A DNA stretch of 64,000 nucleotides, from contig CM055618.1 in NCBI GenBank assembly GCA_029379385.1, forward strand, positions 4,164,134 to 4,228,133. Direction: 5' to 3'. The stretch is from Quillaja saponaria. Taxonomy: Eukaryota > Streptophyta > Magnoliopsida > Fabales > Quillajaceae. Under the pieces are notes generated by a model that saw only the letters and a program-made list of their open reading frames with translations, made no database searches and was not told the origin of the DNA. The position numbers and the translations under genes are program-made. This document shows, one piece after another, positions 47,541-58,879 of the stretch; position 1 is the first letter of the stretch; each line of letters opens with the position of its first letter.

Positions 47541-48655
47541 CTAACTTGGGCAAGGAACTCGATTCTCTAACAAAATGACACTTCACATCCTCCACAAGTT
47601 TCTCAAATCGTCGTCTGTATTCCTCCTCCTGCAATTATCATAATTGTTTTATGTTATAGATCGGGTCAAATAGTTTCAATTTACATTACTTAGAATTATA
47701 TGATTTTGTATTATATGAAAATTGTACGATTTGATTACATAGAGGAACTATATATATATAGGCTACTCGATAATTGACTATATAATGAAACTAACCTAGA
47801 ATACAACTAAAATCCCTCATATAATCAAGCTAATTATAAAGGAGTAAATTAAGAATACTAATTTATTTTGACAATATTTATATTTTAGAGAATTATATTG
47901 AGAAAATTTAATTTATGTGAACTTATTTAAATCTTTCAATATTTTGAGGAGAGCGAAATAAAATTAAGGCATACGATTTTTTTAAGGAATGTAATGACAC
48001 TATTATCCTTAATTTTAAAAAATAAAACTTGTTTAAATATAAAATATTAAAATTAACATAAAGTATTGACTTTTCTAATAATATAACATTATAAATACAT
48101 ATATAAAAAAAAGATGAAAATGTGAATTTTATTGATAGAATTCAGTTGTTGAATCCAATTAAATGAATTCCACCACGTCATCAGAAAGACTCTTCCAGGA
48201 GATCTGGGGTCTGGGCATTAAGAGGAAACAATGAATATGTAACTTTTGGCCTTAGTTGACTTAAAAGTCCTTAAAAAGTGGAACCCAGCAAGAGAAAAAA
48301 CTGAAACAACGGAATTTACACAACTGGACATTATTGTTTAATTTGATGACGTCCTTATTACTGTACTTCCTTTTGATTTGCAGAAAATACTGAAAGTGAT
48401 TTGCAGAAAAGAAAATACTTATTTAACATGGAAAATATTTTAAAAGATATAAAACAAACTTGAACACAAAAATACTATTACCTGATATTTGCTGGTCAGA
48501 GATTGTAGGTAATCGTATTTCCAAATATTTGGTTTATAATTGGCAGACCTCCTTTGATTTGCTGCCAATGTGACATCATCATAGGCTACATGCTTCGTTT
48601 CATTTTGCAGGTGCTCTGCCTCGATATCACCTTGTTCTTGGCTCATGAAGTTCAT
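47541..48655 (-). pseudogene. Terpene synthase pseudogene, 5' part (exon 1, intron 1, start of exon 2)
   Basis: Exon 1 (48,482-48,655) encodes 58 residues from the first ATG after a TATA box. It holds RR-X8-W (RRSANYKPNIW, residues 35-45), the motif used by many monoterpene synthases for starting cyclisation. Only 34 residues precede it and they are acidic rather than Ser-rich and basic, so I see no plastid transit peptide. Intron 1 (47,629-48,481, 853 bp) is AT-rich and holds no other gene. Exon 2 starts at 47,628 with EEEYRRRFEKLVEDVK and is cut at PKL by the LTR at 47,540. The text after the LTR continues at once with EFID. Splice sites are GT...AG. Confidence 0.88.
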
Positions 48656-48767
48656 ATTGTTGATGTAATAAGAAACAATGTTCAAGCAAAACCTGAACAC
48701 AAAGTGTGCTCTGTAGCTTGATTCTTTTTAATTTTTTAGATGATATATGGAGCTTGTGGAATTGGTA

Positions 48768-48776
48768 GTTTATATA
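48768..48776 (-). promoter_or_regulatory. TATA box of the terpene synthase pseudogene
   Basis: TATATAAAC on the minus strand lies about 113 bases upstream of the ATG at 48,655. No ATG intervenes, which supports that start codon. Confidence 0.6.
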
Positions 48777-49251
48777 GGCTATGTAGACAAGAAGATACTA
48801 TTTCTGTTAGTATTACATGTGGTCCTGTTTGACTAGTTGATTTTTTTTGGGGCTATAAGCACAATTTTAAGAGAAAAAACATATTTTACACTTTTTATAA
48901 ATACATGTTGAATAGTATCAATAATGACAGCATCAACGTGATTATTGTTCTTAAATGTGGACAAATTATCGTCCTACTTTTTAGCACGTCTTCCTTTATT
49001 AAAATCAACAACAACTTTTTTAGTGACCATATAAAATTATTGAAATAAAGTTTTTTATTTTTATTTTATTTTTTTCTAAACAATTATTGAAATAAAGTTA
49101 ATTACAAATAAGGTTATAAACATTAATTACGGCATACATAATATGATTTTTTTTTTTTTTGACAAACCTAAGGTGCACAAATTTAATTTTAAAACCTACA
49201 TGTCAAAATCTCTCTCTCTCTCTATCTCACACACACACGTGTGTATATAAA
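48777..49251. other. AT-rich upstream region, no gene
   Basis: This lies upstream of the terpene synthase and ends in a CT/AC dinucleotide run at 49,211-49,240. No reading frame or repeat match was seen. Confidence 0.5.
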
Positions 49252-49440
49252 TATATAGAAATCCTAACATATAAGTGTAAGTTATCAATATCTACTCTAT
49301 TAAGATGACAAAATAATATTATTTACTTGTTAAAACTAATTAAGCATTAAAGGGTATTTTAGTATTTTAAAATTTTCATCTAATATTGAATAATGTCACT
49401 CTCTTCATTAATGATTGCTTATATGTTAGGATTCTATATA
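49252..49440. mobile_element. Small inverted-repeat transposon (MITE)
   Basis: A 24-base left end (tatatagaaatcctaacatataag, one stretch at 49,252-49,275) is mirrored by the reverse complement at 49,418-49,440 with a single missing base. The 189-bp body is AT-rich and non-coding. Flanking TA repeats hide any target duplication, so the superfamily is unclear. Confidence 0.7.
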
Positions 49441-50110
49441 TACATATATGGGTTCCATCAATTCCCATTGGCCAATATAACTCCATCAATGGCAGTTTTC
49501 CCACATCTTGAATTAGATTAATAAAATTAAATGATCCAAGCTAAAATCCAAAGCTGCATTTTGATTAACTAGAGAAGAAAATATAGAAGGAAGAAACGAC
49601 TTTTCATTAGCAAAGCGTGGACAGTGGACTTTACTAAACTTGTGGAATTACCGTGAAAAAATTCTCAAACTAATTCAGCTGTTCGTTTGTAATTTTTCCC
49701 TAAAAAAATCTAGTTTTGGTAAATGTTAATTTTTTTTGTCTATTTAAAATAATAAATATTAATAACTTATACCTATATGAGTTTATGCTAGGATTGCTTT
49801 ATATATATATATATATATATATATCGTTGTACTTACAAGGATGAAAGTTTGTGGCTGTAATTGAACACTTGGTAAAACATGCCTGCATGGGACATATTTT
49901 TTCGTCGGTATCTTCCATATATTGCCCAACACTATAGTAACATTACTTTTGTGTCTTTAAAGAGCAAAAAACAGAAATTGTGTCAGTGACATTAACTTGT
50001 GTCAATGAATAAGAATGCACCACATGTGCACACGTCATGCTAATTAAGACATTCGATTTTAATCATTACTTCTTGATTTTGATTAAATGAGATGAGTGAG
50101 TGTTATAGTC
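49441..50110. other. AT-rich region, no gene seen
   Basis: A TA run lies at 49,798-49,824. Otherwise nothing was recognised. It may contain the unseen 5' part of the MULE to its right. Confidence 0.4.
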
Positions 50111-50116
50111 CATTAA

Positions 50117-51345
50117 TTGATAAATGTAAAATTTCTAGGACACCTTTATGCTAATTTCAAAATGAGGTTTGGTACTAGACCCACACAGTTGAGAGACTTG
50201 GTGCATGTTGCTGCTAAAACACCAATAAGGTATTGGTGTAGACATGCCTTTAGTTTTTACCCAAGGTCTGACATGTTAATGACCAACATAAAAAGGCATT
50301 TAATAAGGTCATTCTTGATGCAAGATACAAGCACATCATATCTATGTTTGAGTGGATCAGAGACTATTTGATGAACAGAGAAATTGTTGAGATATAAGGG
50401 TGCCTAATGCCTAAGGTTAAAAGAAGGTTGACCAAATAAATTAATCAATATGCAGTGTGGACACCCAAATGGGCAGGCAATTGTAAATTTGAAACTACGT
50501 GGCTAATGTAAAAGTTCTCAGTGGATTTGGATGATCATTCTTGCAACTGCAGGTAAAATGTTTTTGTGTTGTTTGAAGTCCAATTTTAATTTGTTAACCT
50601 ATGAACTAACAATGCATCGGGAATCATTTTTCGGTTATAGATTTTGGGAATTAATTGGTTTGCCATATAGGCATGTCATAAGCTGTAAATATTTCAAAGG
50701 TGAAGAGCTAGAATCATATGTCAGTGGGTACTACAAGAGCGATGCTTATGAACCAATCATTGAACCAATAAACGAGGAACTCATGATAAAATCTGACTAC
50801 CTCTACAAGTTAAACCAACTGGTAGGCCTAAGGAGAAAAGAACAAAATGCCAAGTTGAAGCTGAAGATGAGGCTGAGGCATCAAGCACTAGATGGCATAG
50901 AATAAACACAAGTCTTAGTTATGGTAGGTGCATGCAATAAGGCCACAATAGGAGAACTTGTAAGGTTGCTGTCACTCTGTCTTCTAGAAAACACCAAATA
51001 GGAAGTGGATTTGATATAATTGGAAGTGGAAGATGAGTTAGCATTGGACCTCAAGCTGTTAACAATGAGATTGGACCAAATGTCACCATCCAAACTGGTG
51101 GTAGAGAGATGGGCAAAATTGTGGGTTCAGGCAGAAGTGACAATACAGGTAGGGGTAGGACTACAGGAAGGGGTGGGAATGCAGACAAAGGTTCAACTAG
51201 ATCCAAATGTGTTGATGGGAGGAGAGAAGGGGCTTATAAGGCTAGAAGAGGAGGATCATGTAGGGCTTTCAGATGGTGGAAATACAAGTAGAGGTGGAAA
51301 TGCAGGCATAGGGGGTGTTAGAATATTTAAATGGTTTTACTGATA
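50117..51345 (+). pseudogene. MULE (MuDR-type) transposase, 3' part
   Basis: The text follows the C-terminal half of plant MuDR transposases. HLYANFKMRFG and LRDLVHVAAKTP are followed by WCRHAFSFYPRSDMLMTNI (50,160-50,310), with about 20 residues missing between AAKTP and WCRH. A SWIM zinc-finger region follows at 50,590-50,720 (WELIGLPYRHVISCKYF), then YVSGYYKSDAYEPIIEPIN. Downstream in another frame come a zinc-knuckle end GHNRRTC (50,941-50,961) and a Gly/Arg-rich tail to about 51,300. In the SWIM finger (CxC...CxH) the three cysteine positions read Phe, Tyr and Tyr. The N-terminal DDE catalytic domain is absent. Stops break the frame. Confidence 0.75.
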
Positions 51346-51778
51346 ATTTGAAGTTAAACAATGTAGTTTTTTGTTTTCTTAAGTGAAACTGATAACCTGT
51401 GTTTAAACAGTGATTTTTTTTTGTTTTTTGGACAATGTTAAGATGGTCTTAATTTTTTAAGAACACTAGTTTGTTCTCAATGGAAGTGAAAAGTGATGTC
51501 TTTTTGAATTATGTTCAATTCATTTTATCTTTTGTAAGCTCTGGACAATAACAACACAAGCAAGAACTAACAGAGGAAGCTTCATTTCATTTCATTAAAG
51601 CTAAATTGTTACAATGACCAATTACAAGTAAGAACTAATACAAGAAGACTTATGCACAACATAACAACATAACAACATAATTGGACCATTAAACCACAAA
51701 CCTAAACACACTGACTACCACAATTACAAGCCTAAATTTAACAAATAACAAAACAAGACCTAACATTGTCAGCTACTG
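51346..51778. other. Non-coding spacer between MULE and GRF-like fragment
   Basis: The spacer is AT-rich, with a short acaacat tandem at about 51,650-51,680. No gene or terminal repeat was found. Confidence 0.45.
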
Positions 51779-52163
51779 TTAAGCCTTATGAATTGAGAAG
51801 TAGGCACTGAATCTAGAAACAAACACCAAAATCCTTGCCACATAAGAAACCTTCCTCCACCAGTCAACATTTTCTGGCAGATATTCAACCTTGCCTTCTA
51901 GGTAAGCAATTTTTTTCCTTTGCTATAAGATAACATAGCTTCTATGTTTGTAAATTTCATCATCGATTGAGACAAAGTAATTGCAAGGTAAGCCAACCTA
52001 TAAATACGAAAGGTCAATAAGAACCAAACCAGATTTTCACAATATAAAAAAATACTAGTCTACCTCCCACGCTATGTACAGTTTTCCCACCACAATGACA
52101 AAATTGTAGGAGTTCCCTAACATCACCACTACTTGCACCTGAAACCACAGAAGAACTACCCAT
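51779..52163 (-). pseudogene. GRF-type zinc-finger protein fragment
   Basis: The minus-strand ATG at 52,163 opens MGSSSVVSGASSG followed by FCHCGGKT (the first zinc-ligand pair), then a GT...AG intron-like break (52,063-51,998). Then GLPCNYFVSIDDEIY, the end of a GRF zinc finger, appears in another frame. A charged helix (KKIAYLEGKVEYLPENV) and a hydrophobic C-terminal segment (YVARILVFVSRF) run to the stop at 51,779. The middle of the finger is missing. Small GRF proteins of this layout often sit with MULEs in plant genomes. Here it lies tail to tail with the transposase, so it may be part of the same element. Confidence 0.6.
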
Positions 52164-52280
52164 TTCATGATTTACAAATTTTAGAAGTTCAAATTGTATT
52201 TGAATTACGATTTGCAGGAAAAACCTCCAACAAATGATGGCTTTAATTGTGCAACACATATTTAATTCCTCAAGAGGCAT

Positions 52281-53400
52281 GCATTTTCAGGAGGAGTGTT
52301 TTAAGAGGAAAATAGACAGTTTATATTTTTGTAATAGGTAGAAAACAGAACAAGAAATGTATAAATTCATGCCTTAGCTTATAACCAACAATTTGTCCTT
52401 CTATTACACTCCTAGACTGGTTTCTCTCACTTGCTACTTGAATTCTCTTAGAATTATTGATTCATGTTGCTCTCGGTCTTCTTCTCTTGTAGCTTACTTT
52501 CCCAATTCTTCTTTCTCCAACTAGTCCAAGCAATTGCATCCTTAAGTGATTTAGGAAGAACTATGGCAGAAATTTGAAGTTTGAAGCCCAATTAGGCCTT
52601 CATGCAAGCTCCATGGTTTTCTCTCGGCTAACAATTTGTAGAAAATGTAAGAATGAAGGAGATGGTGATGAAGAAGAGGATTTAAAGTCTATCGGGTTCT
52701 AATTTTGCCCTTCCACTAAGCAATATTATATTATATATTATATGCTAAGTCTCTGCTTAGGATTATTTTATTATTTTCCTAAGTCAACTTGTCTCCTGGT
52801 ATAAAATATGTGTACATACATTTATTCTTACTATATATACATACTAAAATACCAAGTTTAGTTCATGCCTTTTATGTACATTTATAACATAATCCATGTG
52901 TATCACTCATTTCTTACTCAACCATTTATATCTTCCTTAGTTAATATTCATTCTTTACCTTCTAAATCCCTAATTATACCTTAGTATGAATCCTCTTATT
53001 CCTCCTCTACAAGTTACATTTCTAAGCATACTTTATTCTTCCTAAAACCAGATTGTTGTCCTTTGAGTAGCAAAATTTCCTATCCATTTCAAATCTTAGT
53101 TTCTAGTTCTTACTTCTCCAATGTATTATCTTCTAAGCATTCTTGAGTCATATGACATGCATATCAATCATGCTAGCACACTTATTGCCCAAACAGTTGC
53201 ACATATGCTTTTAAAGTATCTAAGATTGTGGCTATTTTATCATGCTGCTTGTATAAGGTGAGCATATTATTTCATTTTCATTATTAAAGCCTACATTTGT
53301 CTACCTAAATCTTGTCAAATAAATTTATAAGCATTTTGATAAAGAATTTTTTCCTCAAAATTCATACTAACCTCATAAATAACCAAAGATAGGTTTGTCT
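52281..53400 (-). repeat. Probable 3' LTR or non-coding end of the gypsy element to the right
   Basis: Read on the minus strand this is non-coding, with TATA-like runs at about 52,730-52,850 and a CT/GA-rich leader-like stretch near 52,620-52,690. Its place, just downstream of a minus-strand gypsy pol, suits a 3' LTR. No second copy or TG...CA ends were found, so this is inference. Confidence 0.35.
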
Positions 53401-53475
53401 TGTTTCTGCTTCATTCTCGCAAGTAGCACACTTTTCTCTATAACCCTTCCAAGGCACCTTAACTAATGATATCAT

Positions 53476-54190
53476 TTGCCCTTTAGCAAACTCTGTCTTC
53501 TTGGCTACTATCCTAGTTGGTTCAGCCTTGGTTTCAAGGTTGCTTTCCTCTTAGGTTCATATTCCAGGATGTGTTCAGTGGCTTGCTGTACTATTTCTGG
53601 CCCTAATAATTGTTTGTCTTCCAATTTAAACCAACACACCTACATCTTCTACCACAAAAGGCTTTATAAGGAGCCATTTGAAGGTTTTGGTGAAAGGAGT
53701 TGTTGTAGGTAAAATTCAAGCTAATGGTAGCAAGTTGTCCCAGTTTCCTTTGAAATCTAGGTGCAAGATCTAATCATGTCTTCTTGAGTCAAAATTGTCC
53801 TTTCCGACAGCCTATCAATTTGTGGATGGTAGATAATGCTAAATTTTAGCTTAGTCCCTAATGCTTGTTGCAAGGCTTGCTAAAACTTTGAAGTAGACCT
53901 AGGTTCCCTGTCTGAAATAATACTCTTAGGATAGATCCTTACAATCTCCTTTGTATAGTTGAGCTAGTTTTTCAAGAGTATGTTTAGTCTAATGGGAAGG
54001 AAATGAGCAGACTTAGTGAGTCTGTCTAATATCACCCAAATGGCATCATTTCCACTTGTAGTTCTTGGCAACCCTACTAGAAAATCCATTGTACCGCATC
54101 CCACTTCCAAAATGGTAATTCTATAAGTTGAAGTAAGCCTCCAGGTTTTTGATGTTCTATCTTTATCCTTTGATAAGTCAAACACCTTGA
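53476..54190 (-). pseudogene. Tekay/Del-like integrase core remnant
   Basis: Reading right to left: KPGGLLQ near 54,140, then [10 protein letters not shown] (first Asp, about 54,090), [13 protein letters not shown] (about 54,020), SIISDREPRSTSKF (second Asp, about 53,920), a YHPQ segment near 53,840, and ELVGPEIVQQ-like text near 53,600. Integrase inserts the new DNA copy. Stops are frequent. A chromodomain, expected in this lineage, was not recognised. Confidence 0.65.
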
Positions 54191-55620
54191 AACATAATCA
54201 GCTATCTCTCTCTTCATACCATGCCACCAAAACTAAGTCTTCTAGTCTTTATACATTTTTGAACTTCCAGGATGAATAGAATACTTGGATTTATGAACTT
54301 CATCTAGAATTAATCTCTTGACATTGCTACCCTTAGGCACACAAATTCTACCTTGATACACAAATTCAACTCTTCTATCTACATTCTTTGCCTAATTCCC
54401 TTTAAGTACTCATCTTTATCTTGGCTCTCTTTTAACCTCTGTCTTAAATCAGATTGTATCTTAAATCCTCTCAACACTATGCAATTGGACATCACTTCAA
54501 CTAGATCATAACCTGTATCTCTAAATTCCTCTAACAATTTGTATTTTTAGATCATTATCTTAGCCATATGCCTTGATTTTCTACTAAGTGCATCTGCCAC
54601 TATATTTGCTTTGCCAGGGTGATTTTCAGCTCACATTCATAATCTTTTAAAGACTCTAGCCATCTTCTCTGCCTCATATTCAATTCCTTTTGATCAAATA
54701 GGTAATGTCTCCAAATCTTTAGGCCAAACACAATTGCAGCAAGTTCAAGATCATGAGAGGGATAATGCGCTTTATTTAGTCTTAACTTCCTAGAGGCATA
54801 AGCCACAACCCTTCCTTCTTGCATAAGCACACACCCTAACCCCCTCTTAAAAGCATCATTATACATAGTGTATTTCTCCTTAGGGTCTTGTATAATTAAA
54901 ACATGTGTAGTGGTTAATCTCCTCTTCAACTTCTCAAAACTCTTTTGGCAACTCACATTCCAATCCCACTTCACCACCTTCCTAGTTAATCTGGTTAGAG
55001 GTACAACAATTTGGAAAAAGCCTTGAATAAACCTACTATAGTAACCTGCCAGTCCTATGAAGCTTATAATTTCAGTGACATTTGTTGGTACCTCCCACTT
55101 CAAGACTACTTCAACGTTTTTTGGATCAACAGCCATGCCTTTTCCACTAGTCACATGCCCTAAAAACACAACCTCATTCAACCAAAAGTCACACTTCCCC
55201 AACTTGGCATACAATTGTTTGTCTTTCAAAGTCTCTAGTAGTATCCTCAAATGTTCCTCATGTTCTTGTACACTCTTGGAGTAAATCAGGATGTCATTTA
55301 TAAACACTATTACAAATTGATTAAGGTAAGGTCTGAACACTCTATTCATTAAATCCATAAACACTGCAGGTGTATTGGTGACTCTAATACAACAGCCTCT
55401 TGTAGTTGATCTAAAAAATCATCTATTCTAGGCAGTGGGTACTTGTTCTTGATGGTGACTTTGTTGAGTTGTCTGTAGTCTATGCAAAGTCTAAAGGTTC
55501 CATCTTTCTTCTTTACAAAGAGTGCTGGTCCCCCAAGGTGAGGTACTAGGTCTTATGTAACCCTTTTTCTAGTAGTTCTTCTAATTCCTTTCTGGAGGCA
55601 GTCCAGTTAAGTCTTCTACA
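54191..55620 (-). pseudogene. Tekay/Del-like reverse transcriptase and RNase H
   Basis: The longest stretch (55,364-54,600, about 254 codons) runs from [17 protein letters not shown] through the RT palm and connection to RNase H ([25 protein letters not shown]). The catalytic FIDD is FIND (55,293-55,304), an Asp to Asn change. Two clean internal losses are visible. About 50 residues of RT are missing between LDQLQEA and NTPAVFMDL near 55,400. The RNase H TDHKSL segment is missing between RHYLF and [11 protein letters not shown] near 54,690. The N-terminal RT part (55,620-55,400) and the integrase zinc finger (54,360-54,200, with the last Cys of CLTC as Tyr) are frameshifted. The 5' end is cut by an LTR at 55,625. 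Confidence 0.8.
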
Positions 55621-55624
55621 TAAG

Positions 55625-56443
55625 GTATGGAGGTATATTTCTATCCTACATTTGAATCAAATTCAAACAAGTGCTATCTTATTCAATGCTAAACTAGATT
55701 TTTTTAGTCAAGGTTCCTCTAAGTTACCACATCAATCTAAAAGATGGTCAACCAATTAAAAGCATAAAGCATAGAATGAGATAAATAAATCATGTACTAA
55801 ACCCTAAGCAATCAAATTATAACATAAAACCAAACTACATTTTTAGTTTTATTGCAATCCTAGAAAGGTAAATACTCCATGCTACTTAATGTAAACATGG
55901 ATTTAAACAATAAAAACATCAAGCAAATACAAGGCTTTAAAACCCTCAGAAAGAGTTCAATTCTGACTAGGAACCAAGCTGGCTCCGCAACCTCACTTTT
56001 TTGGCGCCGTGACATTGGTATTCCATCGAAGGCATCACACTAACACCAGAAATCAAGGGGGCCTATGTCTCTGGCACTGTGGCCCCAACTTTTTGGCAAC
56101 ATGGCCCATCCTAATATAACAAGGACAAGACTAAGAATTAATTCCAATGGGACTTCTTTAAGCATCAAACATTCAAAACACTTAAATTAAGTTAATATAA
56201 GTTAGAATTCATATTCAAATTCTAAATTGTAGTCAAAATCAATTGGGATTTAATATCCTAATATAACAAGGACAAGACTAAGAATTAATTAAAAATTAAG
56301 CAAACTTCAACTAAAACTCAAGAACATTGCTAAAATAAATGGGTAAAATAAGTATAATTTAAAGGCTTTTCACCTAGACGAAACTAAGTTAGGGACATGA
56401 TTTAAACCATCATTGGACCGTTTGAGACTTTTTGAGCTTATCA
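55625..56443 (-). repeat. Athila-type LTR, minus orientation (family 2 relative)
   Basis: On the minus strand it begins TGATAAGCTC at 56,443. It shares with 57,529-58,708 the blocks around 'cttggttttatgtt', 'gaggaaccttgac' and 'aataagatagcacttgtttg', and it carries GC-rich boxes near 55,985-56,110. It truncates the gypsy pol on its left. Confidence 0.65.
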
Positions 56444-56750
56444 TGTTTTATATAATATCCTTAGTTACCCCTTTGAGCCTAATATTATCTTTTATATAAA
56501 AGGTAGAATTTATATTCAAATTCAATATCCTAATATAACAAAGATACAACTAAGAATTAATTAAAAATTAAGCAAACTTCAACTAAAACTCAAGAATATA
56601 GCTAAAATAAATGGGTAAAATAAGTCTAATTTAAAGGTTTTTCACCCAGACAAAACTAAGTTAGGGACATGATTTAAGCCATCTTTGAACCATTTGAGAC
56701 TTAAGCTTATTATGTTTTATATAATATCCTTTGAGCCTGATATTGTCTTT
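56444..56750 (-). repeat. Tandem duplication of the LTR 5' portion
   Basis: The block from 'cctaatataacaa' (56,254) to about 56,480 recurs at 56,529-56,735 with a few changes. The period is about 275 bp. It repeats the first part of the LTR to its left. Confidence 0.75.
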
Positions 56751-57528
56751 TCTTTGACACCTATAAAATTTTTGCCTAACTGTTTTTAAAATTCCAATTT
56801 TGAACCCTTAACCTTAGGCATGTTGATCATTCTATGAATTTATTGAGCTCTGTTTAAAGAAAAAGGAGGAAAGGTTGGACTTATAAAAAAAAAGTATATA
56901 TATTTGTGCCTATGTTCATAATAAAAAATAATAATTTTGGGGATGTGACAAGTATTGGGAAAAAGGCAAAAGAAAACGCCAAGCAAAATAGAAAAATATC
57001 AAAGTGGTTAAAAGAAAAGAGTATCCTAGTGGGTAATATTTGGGTTGTGAAAAGAGCTCTTCCAGGGTCTAGAGTGATCTATGTGCTTAGGGTAATTTGA
57101 GCTTTAAATTTCCTTTATCATACTAATATACTAGCTTATCTTAAAAAATTTATAAAGACCTATTGATTCTTGACTTATTGGAGTTTACTTTAGTGGAGAC
57201 AGAGATGAAAAGCAAACTAATGGGGTTAAGTGCTAAGTTGGATTTTACTTGGACATAAACCAATCCAGATTGCATGCATTATTTGGTAAAGATCATACAT
57301 ACACACATTAGAAATTCATTTGAATTTGCTGCTTTCTCTTGAATTGAATCATGAATTTGAGTGATACTTGTGGTTGACATTTAGCTAAAGGTTATGTGAA
57401 ACTTTTGAGAGCATGTTAGGGATATCATTGTTCTAGTATGATGCATCTTTGGCTATTAGTTTTAGTTTTTGTTTGTGTTTTAGTTTTTCTTTTGCTTCAA
57501 GACTAGCAAAACCTTAAATTTGGCTGTG
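56751..57528 (+). other. 3' non-coding region of an Athila-like element
   Basis: No gene is seen; a 64-codon frame at 56,906 has Lys-rich ordinary composition. The last bases (gactagcaaaacc...ttggctgtg) directly before an LTR start are in the style of the Athila polypurine region, here degraded. Confidence 0.5.
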
Positions 57529-58708
57529 TGATAAGTCTATGAAATAACCTTATTTACATGATCCTTTGATTCACATTATTGGCTATGTTCTTGAGTTTTA
57601 GTTTGATTGTTGCTTAGTTTAGTCATTCGTATTAAGATGTTGGATCCTAGTTGAATATGGTTAGGATTTGGCCTTTAATTATGCATTTCACTCATTCTTA
57701 ACTTATTTTGTGTGTTTTGAAGGTCCTAATGCTTAAAAGAGATCCCTTTGAAGTCAAATGAGTATTTTCTACGCGTCGGGTGCTACAACCATGGAAAAAG
57801 GGCGTCATAGTGCCAAAAATCATGTGCAAAAACACAAAGTTAGAGAGGTCTAGTGCCTAGGTGCCAAACAGGATCAGCATGGTTCCTAGGTGCCAGAAAA
57901 TTGGCTCCATAGCACTCATCGTGATGCCCTTCTTCGAAATTTAGTGCTGTAGCACCAAAAAAACATGGTTGCGGCGTCGGCCTAATTCCCAATTGAACTC
58001 AAATTGAGTGTTTTAAAGCCTATTTAAAGAGGATTGGCTTGGGGATTCATAGCACACAAGTTAGCTAAGAAGTTTTTGAGATTAAGAGAGGATTAAGGGT
58101 GCAAGGAGCAATGAAACTCAACGTGTAGCTTGGTTTTATGTTGTTAATTGATTGTTTAAGGTTTGGTACATGAGTTATTTATTTTATTCTATGCTTAATG
58201 TTTCTAATTGATTGGTCATCTTTTATATTGATTTGGTAATGTAGAGGAACCTTGACAAATGAAATCTATATTTAGCCTTGAATAAGATAGCACTTGTTTG
58301 AATTCATTCACTATGTTTTGTTTGAATTTGATTCGTATGTAGGACAGAAATATACCTCTATACCTGTGTAGCCAAAGTTAGGTCTATTCTTAATAAGTCT
58401 TGCTTAATTCAATTCTCATAGAAATACAGTGAATTGGTTAAGTGAGATATTATTGTGAGTAACTCGAAAGATACTAATAATTGAATAAAAATCCTAGGTT
58501 AATAATTTAGTATCATAACTAAATATAAGATAATAATAATCTAAGTAAAGTGTTGAGGGAAGTTGTAATTTTAGGTTTTTTCCGTTACATTTCTAAGTTT
58601 ACTTGCTTTAGTTTCATTTAGCTTTAAATCTTAATATTTCATTCATTTGGATAATAAAGTTAGGATTGATTAATTTTAGTACTTAACAATTGTTAGATTT
58701 AAAATAAT
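57529..58708 (+). repeat. Family 2 LTR (Athila-like), 3' end missing
   Basis: It begins TGATAAGTCTATGAAATA, like 15,484, and follows that LTR to 'ttagtacttaacaattgttag' near 58,705, about 90 bases short of the LTR end. Between 57,780 and 57,980 it has six or more GC-rich boxes (GGCGTCATAGTGCC, CTAGGTGCC, GCGGCGTCGG). Confidence 0.75.
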
Positions 58709-58879
58709 TATTATTCAACAAAATAAATTGAAAATGCAGTTTAAATACATACCATTGATTCCTAACTCGACATCTGCAGTATCATCATATTATATTGTTG
58801 GAATGCAACCCTTGTTATCATTAGCAAAAAAGTAATTTTAATAACATAATTAATTGAAGTTATAATAAATAATAGGGAA

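Noticed and set aside
49798..49824. TA dinucleotide run as a promoter
   Set aside because: It is a simple-sequence repeat and no reading frame of substance follows within range on either strand.
55998..56015. TTGGCGCCGTGAC looked like a tRNA-Asp primer-binding site
   Set aside because: Only about nine bases match, it lies in the middle of an LTR on the wrong strand context, and it is one of that LTR's GC-rich boxes.
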